Source: Candidatus Jordarchaeum madagascarense (GTDB lineage Archaea > Asgardarchaeota > Jordiarchaeia > Jordiarchaeales > Jordiarchaeaceae). Taken from it: a stretch of DNA of 9,954 bases. This document shows, one piece after another, positions 1 through 5,074 of the stretch (the first letter of the stretch is position 1; each line of letters begins with the position of its first letter). The notes beneath the pieces were generated by a model. The model was not told where the DNA came from. It saw nothing but the letters and a program-made list of their open reading frames with translations, and did not search any database. The DNA is taken from positions 1 through 9,954 of the forward strand of contig DXJA01000103.1 in NCBI GenBank assembly GCA_019056875.1, written 5' to 3'. Position numbers and translations under genes: made by a program.

Positions 1-889
1 CTAGATAGTCCTGTCCCTCTGGGCTTTTTCCAGGGGCGGCTGCTAGCTCCCTATCAGGTAAATTGATTCCGTATTTTCTCATTGCTCCTTCCATAATTCG
101 TAGATAGTCAGAGCATACTTGGTGTCCTAACCCTCTTGAACCGGTATGAATCATAACTGTAGCCTGATTCTCGGTTAATCCGTAGACTTTGGCTGCTTCT
201 TCGTCAAAAATCTTCTCGACGTACTGAATCTCGAGAAAGTGGTTACCAGCTCCCAGTGTCCCTACTTGGGCGACTCCTCTCTCCTTAGCTCTACTTGACA
301 CTTTTGAAGGATTCGCTCCCTCTAGGTTTCCATTTGCTTCGCAGTGCAAAGCATCTTCTTCCCATCCGAAACCCTTTCTAATAGACCAGCTAACACCCTC
401 GGAGAGAAGCCCATCCAACTCTGCGCCTGAGAGTTTAATCTTTCTTTTCGACCCCAAACCACTAGGAACATTATCAAAAATTTCCTTTGTTAACTCTTTA
501 ATTTTGGATTCAACATCTTTTCTTTCAAGATTGGTTCTCATCACCCTAACACCGCAGTTAATATCGTAGCCGACCCCACCGGGACTTACAACTCCATCCT
601 CGATATCAGTAGCAGCTACTCCGCCAATGGGGAAACCGTAGCCCTGATGTGCTTCCCGCATAGGAGGGGGGGCCTCTTATGGATCGGGCAGGGTTACGGA
701 GAATTTTTTTATGCCGGGTAGGCTGGTTACGTTTGCGGCTTGGATTAGAGTTTGGTCCTTGTGTATGTCTTTGATCAAGTACTCGTTGGCAATGATTCTT
801 GCGGGGACCCTCATGTAGGGACGATAATCTTGGGGTATCTCCCAAATGTTTTTATTGACTTGTTTGAGGGGAATGTCTTTTGTGCTCAA
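1..889 (-). CDS. rtcB: RtcB 3'-phosphate/5'-OH RNA ligase, 3'-truncated by window edge, interrupted by a 30-nt BHB-type intron
   Basis: RtcB is the GTP- and Mn-dependent ligase that joins tRNA exons after the splicing endonuclease cuts. Exon 1 (889-683, 69 codons) carries the family N-terminus (IPLK, WEIP, MRVPARI, LPGI, ending VTLPD). Exon 2 (652-1, 217 codons, fully open) continues AHQGYGFPIGG, then GGVGYDINCGVR (Asp and Cys metal ligands), GNHFLE and HTGSRGLGHQ (His ligands). The last third, including the GMP-accepting His, lies outside the window. Between the exons, 682-653 holds 30 bases with an in-frame TAA; without splicing only about 70 residues would be made. Start chosen: TTG at 889, with AAGGAG at 904-899 and 9 bases of spacing; this matches where family homology begins. 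An in-frame TTG at 910 lacks a site. No decay is seen elsewhere in the frame, so this is not a plain pseudogene. Identity is near certain; the splicing is inferred. Confidence 0.93.
653..682 (-). other. Predicted 30-nt bulge-helix-bulge intron in rtcB pre-mRNA
   Basis: On the rtcB strand: central helix CCCG (688-685) pairs with CGGG (658-655). The 5' bulge is ATC (684-682). The intronic helix is CATA (681-678) with TATG (662-659), one A.C mismatch, then GAGG (676-673) with CCTC (667-664), and a CCCCC loop (672-668). The 3' bulge is AAG (654-652), followed by exonic CA (651-650) pairing with TG (690-689). A stronger exonic stem is also possible: CCCTG (693-689) with CAGGG (646-642), extended by GTA/TAC, which widens the 3' bulge to 8 nt. 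The archaeal endonuclease cuts after the second base of each bulge. That gives AT|C and AA|G, so the intron is 682-653 and the exons join as GAT-GCA (Asp-Ala). Protein homology demands the same junction. The insert contains TAA at 679-677. Seen: insert and pairing. Inferred: splicing. Confidence 0.87.
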
Positions 890-898
890 AACAATCAA

Positions 899-904
899 CT
901 CCTT
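899..904 (-). promoter_or_regulatory. Ribosome binding site deciding the rtcB start
   Basis: AAGGAG on the minus strand lies 9 bases before TTG 889. It lies inside the longer reading frame that begins at TTG 910, so it argues against the 910 start. If the AT-rich element at 928-946 is the TATA region, transcription would begin near 910. Confidence 0.65.
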
Positions 905-927
905 TTCCAATAGATAAATGTTGGAGG

Positions 928-946
928 AAGAATATTGTATATTCTT
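928..946 (-). promoter_or_regulatory. Perfect 8+3+8 palindrome in the rtcB promoter region
   Basis: AAGAATAT and ATATTCTT flank a TGT spacer with no mismatch. The element lies 39-57 bases upstream of the chosen rtcB start and contains the only good TATA-like stretch in that place. It could be the core promoter, an operator overlapping it, or both. In AT-rich DNA a short palindrome can arise by chance, so the regulatory role is inferred. Confidence 0.45.
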
Positions 947-1175
947 CTTTGTAATAATTGATTATGTGTTGCTTTGTGTATTTGAATTTGTATCATACCT
1001 TTTCTTCAACAATTTGTGGTATTTGATTCTAATAAGCTTGCTCTTAAATTACACGGGCTCTAAGAAGACGTTTTTTAACGAGTTGTTTTGCCCTCTTGGA
1101 CTATTCTGTATGTTGTGCATTCTTCCCTAAGTCACTCGTAAGAGTTTTTGTATATAAAATTATCTAGCTAATATT

Positions 1176-1243
1176 AAAGGAGAACTAGAAAGGGGAAAGA
1201 TAGGAAAGGAGCAGTGAGTGAAAGACGGAAAGTGTGAAGAGAG
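1176..1243 (-). terminator. Pyrimidine-rich tract after the unknown gene, possible transcription terminator
   Basis: Read on the minus strand, this tract is almost all C and T, with TTTCC, CTTTC and CTCC runs, beginning a few bases after the TAA stop at 1252. Pyrimidine-rich or T-rich tracts commonly end archaeal transcripts. There is no strong hairpin. The alternative reading is a purine-rich plus-strand RNA started from the TATA-like string at 1151. Confidence 0.35.
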
Positions 1244-1251
1244 TGTTAAAC

Positions 1252-1785
1252 TTAGTGTTCCAAAGATATCTTGTTTTCTGAAGCCTTTGTTTCTTCCATT
1301 AGTAGGTTTTTGATCTCCTCGTCAGCGAATATGAGTGTCAGAAAAATCTTTTCACTCTCCTCATCCTTGGCTAAATCTTTTGCCCTTTCTAAATTGTCCA
1401 GTATTCTATCCACGGTTTTGTCGTAGAGTTCTTGAACAGTAGAAAATGTTTTTATGGCAAAATTGCCCTTTTCCGCCTCTGTGACTAAGTGAACTTTTAT
1501 TGGTGGACGCTTTTTCTTTTCAAGAAGTTTTTCAAGTAAAAATAACTGATATAACTTAATTACGTCTAGAGAATCTGCTGGAAAAACAGTTTCGAGGGAG
1601 GGATATTCTAGAGAGTACCTAACGTACTTTTCTAATGTTACCTTAAAGTTAATCCAACTTCCCTCAATCTCTACAGCAATGTTATCAATTAGTAAATCTG
1701 GAGCGGCTCTGGTAGGAGTCTTGAACTTTTTACTCTGCTTCTCAAGAAATTTGGTAAAGATTTTCTTCACATCCTTTTCATACAA
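1252..1785 (-). CDS. Unknown 177-residue protein with PD-(D/E)xK-like signature
   Basis: I do not recognise a named family. The start is TTG at 1785, with GAGGG about 9 bases upstream. The N-terminus is lysine-rich. Residues 23-43 read TPTRAAPDLL...VEIEG, with Pro29-Asp30 and Glu39-x-Glu41. The spacing and the beta-strand character resemble the core of restriction-endonuclease-like nucleases (PD, then D/E-x-K), with Glu in place of the usual Lys; BamHI is a known ExE case. After it come predicted helices (residues 45-110) and a charged C-terminal half that is mostly helical (about 125-170). No signal peptide or membrane segment is seen. It stands alone between rtcB and the divergently transcribed infB. 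A nuclease role is a suggestion only. Confidence 0.72.
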   Translation of the reverse strand: MYEKDVKKIFTKFLEKQSKKFKTPTRAAPDLLIDNIAVEIEGSWINFKVTLEKYVRYSLEYPSLETVFPADSLDVIKLYQLFLLEKLLEKKKRPPIKVHLVTEAEKGNFAIKTFSTVQELYDKTVDRILDNLERAKDLAKDEESEKIFLTLIFADEEIKNLLMEETKASENKISLEH

Positions 1786-1828
1786 ATTAATCCCTCAAAT
1801 ACCCTTCTAAAAATTTATCACAAATACT

Positions 1829-1844
1829 TATTTCAGTTGAAATA
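1829..1844 (-). promoter_or_regulatory. Perfect 7+2+7 palindrome upstream of the unknown gene
   Basis: TATTTCA and TGAAATA flank GT. The site lies 44-59 bases before the TTG at 1785, and a TATA-like GATAAATTTTT (minus strand, near 1810-1820) lies between it and the gene. That is a position where an archaeal activator or repressor could bind. It is also in the region shared with the divergent infB. The function is inferred. Confidence 0.35.
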
Positions 1845-1956
1845 TCTTTTTCCTAGCATATTTAGCTTTACCTAAGAACTTGGGTGTTTTATTTCATATG
1901 AGTATAGATTATTTTTCCTAGCTGATTATTATTCCTTCTTTTTCGGGGAGTTAATT

Positions 1957-1998
1957 ATGCGAAAAATTGAAAACTCAAAACAGACAACGTTAACCTAA
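1957..1998 (+). CDS. Possible 13-codon leader ORF ahead of infB
   Basis: ATG at 1957 is preceded by GGGGAG (1945-1950) with 6 bases of spacing, a better ribosome site than that of infB itself. It reads MRKIENSKQTTLT and ends at TAA 1996-1998, 20 bases before the infB TTG. It is out of frame with infB. It has no known relative that I recognise. It could be a leader peptide coupled to infB translation, or a chance ORF. A TATA-like GTATAGATTA near 1901 would place it within the infB transcript. Confidence 0.3.
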   Translation: MRKIENSKQTTLT

Positions 1999-2018
1999 AA
2001 TAAGAGGGGAAATGAAAA

Positions 2019-3797
2019 TTGCCAATGAGACAGCCCATATGTGTAGTGCTTGGACACATAGACAGCGGAAAAACAAGCATACTGGACAAGATAAGAGGGA
2101 CCGCTGTACAAAGGAGAGAAGCCAAAGGCATAACCCAACACATAGGAGCCAGCATGTTAGATACTGAGACTATCAATGCCATCGGTGGCGACCTACTCAA
2201 GTCTTTTAACGTAGAGTTAACCATACCAGGCATCCTGGTTATCGACGTACCAGGGCACCAGGCCTTCTTTAACTTGCGTCGTCGTGGCGGTGCTGTTGCT
2301 GATTTTGCTATTCTTGTGGTGGATGTTTTGAATGGTTTTCAGGCTCAGACCTATGAGTGTGTTGATATTCTTAGGACTCGTAAGACCCCGTTTTTGATCG
2401 CTGCTAATAAAATTGATAGGATTAATGGTTGGGTTTCTTCTGGTTCTCTTTCGGTTCTTAAGAGTTTGGGGGGTCAGCCTGATTTTGTGTTGCGTTTTTT
2501 GGATGAGCGTGTTTATGAGGTTGTGGGCGATTTGTCGCGTTTGGGTATGTCTGGTGATCGTTTTGATAGGGTGCGTGATTTTACTCGTAACATTGCCATT
2601 ATCCCCACAAGTGCTGTTACTGGTGAGGGGGTTGCGGAGTTGCTGGTTGTTTTGGCGGGTTTGGCTCAGCAGCATTTGGCGAAACGTTTAGAGGTTAGTG
2701 AGGGGGCTGCCAAGGGGGTGGCCTTGGAGGTGAAAGAGGAGCCGGGGCTGGGTCACACCGTGGATGCTATTATTTATGATGGTGTTTTGCACAGTGATGA
2801 TTTGATTGTTTTTGGAGGTTTGGGGGAAGCGGTTAATACACGTGTTCGCGCCTTATTATTGCCTAAGCCCTTGGATGAGATGCGGGATCCGCGTCAACGT
2901 TTTGATAGCGTTAATGAAGTTGTTGCTGCTGCTGGTGTGAAGATTGTGGGGGTTGATTTGGAGAGAGTGGTTGCGGGTGCTCCTTTACGGGTGGTGGATG
3001 ATTCTTCCAAACTTGATGAGATTGTGAGGGAGGTTCAGGCTGATGTGAATTCGGTTCGTATTGAGACTAGTAAGAGTGGGGTTGTGCTTAAGGCGGATAC
3101 TTTGGGTAGTTTAGAGGCTTTGGTGGGTTATTTCAGAGAGCGTGGTGGTTCTGTACGTTTAGCTGATGTGGGTGATGTGAGTAAACGTGACGTGGTGGAG
3201 GCTTCTGTGGTTACTGACCGAGAACCCTTGAATGCAGTGGTCTTGGCATTTAATGTGCGTGTTTTACCGGATGCCGAGGAGGAGGCAGAAGTTTCCGGTG
3301 TTCCCATTTTCCGTAATGATGTGATTTATGGTTTATTTGATGATTATGACGCTTGGGTTGCTGAGAAAAAGGAGGAGGAACGGCGACGGGCTCTAGCGGG
3401 AGTGGTGCGTCCGTTCAGAATTAAGGTTTTGCCGGGCTACGTTTTTAGAAAAAGTAAGCCTGCGGTTGTAGGTGTGGAGGTTTTGGCAGGTTCGATGGTT
3501 CCTAAGGTTAGACTTGTTAATGAAGAAAATCGGCGGGCGGGTGAAATTATGCAGATTCAGGATGAAGGGGAGGTGAGGCAAATCGCTCATAGGGGTTCGA
3601 GTGTAGCCATTAGTATTCGTGGCCCCACCATAGGACGCCAGATTCATGAAGGTGATGTTCTATATTCGGACATTCCAGAGGTTCAGCTTGATAAGCTCTC
3701 TCGAGAACTCGGAGGAGAGCTAAGTCCAGACGAATTGGAGGTTTTAAATAAAATCAGAGAATTTAAGAGGAAAAAACTTTTTGACTTTTCTGACTGA
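2019..3797 (+). CDS. infB: Translation initiation factor aIF5B (archaeal IF2-like GTPase)
   Basis: aIF5B is the ribosome-dependent GTPase that promotes subunit joining and initiator tRNA placement. The G-domain motifs are all present: G1 GHIDSGKT (residues 12-19), G2 in GITQHIG (37-43), G3 DVPGHQAF (76-83), G4 NKID (130-133), G5 TSAVTGEG (about 197-204). After these come the domain II beta-barrel, domain III and the domain IV barrel (FRIKVLPGYVFRKSKPAVVGVEV onward) with the C-terminal helices. At 592 residues it has the normal archaeal length. Start: TTG 2019 lies about 10 bases after GAGGGG (2004-2009); ATG 2025 in the same frame is possible. Codon style changes sharply near 2270. Upstream bases (2019-2265) prefer ATA, AGA, GGA and ACC codons. 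Downstream bases prefer CGT, GTT, GGT and TTG. Confidence 0.96.
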   Translation: MPMRQPICVVLGHIDSGKTSILDKIRGTAVQRREAKGITQHIGASMLDTETINAIGGDLLKSFNVELTIPGILVIDVPGHQAFFNLRRRGGAVADFAILVVDVLNGFQAQTYECVDILRTRKTPFLIAANKIDRINGWVSSGSLSVLKSLGGQPDFVLRFLDERVYEVVGDLSRLGMSGDRFDRVRDFTRNIAIIPTSAVTGEGVAELLVVLAGLAQQHLAKRLEVSEGAAKGVALEVKEEPGLGHTVDAIIYDGVLHSDDLIVFGGLGEAVNTRVRALLLPKPLDEMRDPRQRFDSVNEVVAAAGVKIVGVDLERVVAGAPLRVVDDSSKLDEIVREVQADVNSVRIETSKSGVVLKADTLGSLEALVGYFRERGGSVRLADVGDVSKRDVVEASVVTDREPLNAVVLAFNVRVLPDAEEEAEVSGVPIFRNDVIYGLFDDYDAWVAEKKEEERRRALAGVVRPFRIKVLPGYVFRKSKPAVVGVEVLAGSMVPKVRLVNEENRRAGEIMQIQDEGEVRQIAHRGSSVAISIRGPTIGRQIHEGDVLYSDIPEVQLDKLSRELGGELSPDELEVLNKIREFKRKKLFDFSD

Positions 3798-3895
3798 ATT
3801 AATTTTCTAAATGTCTCGTTTTTAAGAGTTTTCGGATTCCTAGTTGTTATATTCTAATTAGGTCTTGGGAATAATAGGCAGCTAATTGCGAATAG

Positions 3896-3903
3896 TTTAA
3901 AAG
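3896..3903 (+). promoter_or_regulatory. TATA box for rps6e
   Basis: TTTAAAAG is a typical archaeal TATA element. It lies 52 bases before the GTG start, so transcription would begin near 3927, just before the GGAGGT ribosome site at 3934-3939. It suggests that rps6e has its own promoter despite following infB. Confidence 0.5.
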
Positions 3904-3947
3904 GAGTTTCTGTTAGTATCTTTTGTACTTGTTGGAGGTTAATATTA

Positions 3948-4316
3948 GTGCCTGGAATTAAGTTGGTGATTTCTGATCCAGAGAGTGGCCGAACAATTCA
4001 GGTCGAGGTTGATGAGACGAGGACTCGTGCCCTATTTGAGGCTCGTATCGGCCAGAAGGTTGATGGCGGACCCATAGGTTTTGGTGGATATGAGTTTCAG
4101 GTTACGGGGGGAAGTGACAGGGACGGTTTTCCGATGCGTAAGGGTGTCCACGGTCCTATGAGAAAAAAGGTTTTTATTGGTAGCGGACCCGGTTATCATC
4201 CACCTTATAAGGGACAACGGCGGAGAAAAATGGTTCGTGGGGATACGGTTTCTGAAGATATTGCTCAACTAAACTTGAAGATTCTTAAGAAGGGCGTAAA
4301 GGACATCTTTGAGTGA
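3948..4316 (+). CDS. rps6e: 30S ribosomal protein S6e (eS6)
   Basis: S6e is a small-subunit protein found in archaea and eukaryotes and absent from bacteria. At 122 residues it is the normal archaeal length. Recognisable parts are KLVISDPESGRT near the N-terminus, the GYEFQVTGGSDRDGFPMRKG block (about residues 48-67) and the basic YKGQRRRKMVRGDTVSEDIAQ segment near residues 87-107. The start is GTG 3948, with a strong GGAGGT site at 3934-3939 (8-base spacing). It lies 150 bases after infB, with its own TATA-like element. The neighbouring aIF5B makes this a translation cluster. Confidence 0.97.
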   Translation: MPGIKLVISDPESGRTIQVEVDETRTRALFEARIGQKVDGGPIGFGGYEFQVTGGSDRDGFPMRKGVHGPMRKKVFIGSGPGYHPPYKGQRRRKMVRGDTVSEDIAQLNLKILKKGVKDIFE

Positions 4317-4319
4317 TAC

Positions 4320-4380
4320 AATGTTTTTTGACCCTTTTCTCGAATTTGCCTGTTTTTTGTAACTTTTCGGTTTTTTAATT
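4320..4380 (+). terminator. T-rich tract after rps6e
   Basis: Three separate T runs (near 4324, 4353 and 4371) follow the TGA stop without a strong hairpin. This resembles the oligo-T terminators usual in archaea. It overlaps the region that must also hold the promoter or leader of the Mut7-C gene, so read-through is possible. Confidence 0.35.
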
Positions 4381-4393
4381 TGGAGAATTTTTA

Positions 4394-4908
4394 ATGGGGG
4401 TAAGTATGTCTAGATTGGATTCGGGTAAGGCGATACGTTTTGCTTGTGATTCAATGTTAGGGCGACTTGCGCGTTGGCTCCGTCTACTTGGTTATGATAC
4501 TTTTTATTCTTCTGACGTTAAGGATTACGAACTTTTGGAGATTTGTTTGCAGGAGAATCTCATCCTTCTTACTCGGACGTGGAATTTTTTAAACAGGCTG
4601 TTTCGCATGGTTTGAGGGCGAAGTTACTGCAAGAGAATTCCTTTAGCGAACAATTCGCTGAAGTTGTGGCCGGTTTTGGGTTGGATCTACGGATTACTCC
4701 TGATGGTTCTCGTTGCCCGGCCTGTAATGGTTTGATTCGAAGGGTAGAAAAGGAGAAGATTAGCGACAAGGTTTCTGCTAATACCTTGGATTCCTATGAT
4801 TACTTTTGGATATGTTCCAATTGTGGTCAAGTTTACTGGATGGGTCGGATGTGGCGCTCTATGATTCGAATTGTAGAAGAGGTTAAGGAAAGGCTGAAGA
4901 AAAATTAG
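4394..4908 (+). pseudogene. Mut7-C RNase-domain protein with zinc ribbon, split by a -1 frame change
   Basis: Mut7-C proteins are PIN-like RNases, first named from the C-terminus of nematode MUT-7. Frame one (4394-4615) gives residues 16-36 with CDSMLGRLARWLRLLGYDT, an acidic DYELLEI region and ILLTR, then runs off into TWNFLNRLFRMV and stops. Frame two (from 4576) gives DVEFFKQAVSHGLRAKLL and the C-terminal zinc ribbon (CPAC at about 4714-4725, CSNC at 4816-4827, then GQVYW). Family proteins read LLTRD, so the natural join is at ACT-CGG|GAC, one base short at 4574-4576. ATG 4394 has GGAG (4382-4385) before it. A T TTA AAC heptamer at 4588-4594 could also cause a -1 shift into frame two. So this may be a sequencing error, a true lesion or a recoded gene; identity of the protein is secure. 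Confidence 0.85.
4588..4624 (+). promoter_or_regulatory. Candidate -1 frameshift site: T TTA AAC plus downstream stem-loop
   Basis: The heptamer TTTAAAC at 4588-4594 is in zero frame as T-TTA-AAC, the phase needed for -1 slippage, and slipping leads directly into the downstream Mut7-C frame. After a 5-base spacer, GTTTCGC (4600-4606) can pair with GCGAAGT (4618-4624) around an 11-base loop, with five Watson-Crick pairs and two wobbles. The recoded protein would read TRTWNFLNQAVSHG instead of the family-like TRDVEFFKQAVSHG, losing the conserved Asp after TR. That weakens the case. Confidence 0.35.
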
Positions 4909-4939
4909 GTTTTAATCTAGACTTTATCAGAATAATGGG

Positions 4940-4968
4940 TTTTTTGTTTATCTTATTCTTTTTTTATT
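4940..4968 (+). terminator. T-rich tract after the Mut7-C gene
   Basis: Two T runs (about 4940-4945 and 4959-4965) begin 32 bases after the stop codon, inside a T-rich stretch. The next gene has its own TATA-like element further on. This fits an archaeal oligo-T terminator. Confidence 0.45.
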
Positions 4969-5015
4969 GTTCAATTGATTTGAAGAAAAATTTTTCTATG
5001 AGTGTTGTTAATGAA

Positions 5016-5037
5016 GGTTTAAACTAAACCTTATAAG
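5016..5037 (+). promoter_or_regulatory. Promoter of the AMMECR1-glycosyltransferase-nadC unit, with a 6+3+6 palindrome
   Basis: GGTTTA-AAC-TAAACC (5016-5030) is a perfect inverted repeat and is followed at once by CTTATAAG, a TATA-like element (5030-5037). The repeat falls where the BRE and TFB contacts would be. Its left half, AAGGTTTAAA, also occurs in the rps12 promoter (9161-9170), so GGTTTAAA may itself be the BRE/TATA and the palindrome incidental. Start at ATG 5075. Confidence 0.45.
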
Positions 5038-5074
5038 TAGTTTTTACGGTCTTATTTTAAGAGGACTGGTATGA

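Larger units (their letters stand above)
911..1251. other. Intergenic gap of about 360 bases between rtcB and the unknown minus-strand gene; no convincing gene
   Basis: The left part (947-1130) is AT-rich and T-rich on the plus strand. It holds a 70-codon open frame (918-1130) rich in Phe and Leu, with no ribosome site and no recognisable similarity; I do not call it a gene. A TATA-like string TATATAAAAT lies at 1151-1160. The stretch 1176-1243 is strongly purine-rich on plus (pyrimidine-rich on minus), directly after the stop codon of the unknown minus-strand gene. That would suit a pyrimidine-rich archaeal terminator for that gene. No tRNA or clear C/D-box RNA was seen. Confidence 0.6.

Noticed and set aside
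653..682. Reading the rtcB break as a frameshift or simple pseudogene
   Set aside because: The insert is exactly 30 nt, so the frame is the same on both sides. The next 217 codons are open and fully conserved, and the insert boundaries coincide with BHB cut sites.
653..682. Intein or transposon footprint
   Set aside because: Inteins are far longer and leave an open frame. There is no target-site duplication or terminal inverted repeat of an IS element; the pairing includes exon bases, as in a BHB.
606..845. 79-codon minus-strand frame over the rtcB exon junction
   Set aside because: It is in another frame from rtcB, shows no family motif, and is basic and Pro/Ser-rich as a shadow frame would be. 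The real protein continues across the 30-nt insert in the rtcB frame.
918..1130. 70-codon plus-strand frame rich in Phe, Leu and Tyr
   Set aside because: No ribosome site, T-rich composition, and it overlaps the rtcB promoter. The hydrophobic look follows from the T-rich codons.
1786..2018. tRNA or C/D-box RNA in the infB upstream region
   Set aside because: No cloverleaf, no GTTCRA-like T-loop, and no RTGATGA/CTGA box pair could be found by eye.
2217..2675. 152-codon minus-strand frame inside infB
   Set aside because: It is antisense to the conserved GTPase domain. Its Thr/Asn-rich content is what the GTT/GGT-rich sense codons give on the other strand.
2413..2691. 92-codon plus-strand frame inside infB
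   Set aside because: Out-of-frame shadow of the GT-rich part of infB, with Leu/Val/Cys bias and no conserved motif.
4543..4908. Independent 121-residue gene starting at ATG 4543
   Set aside because: Its first 11 codons overlap the well-conserved frame-one Mut7-C sequence and are not family-like. The remainder is the missing C-terminal half of the same protein.
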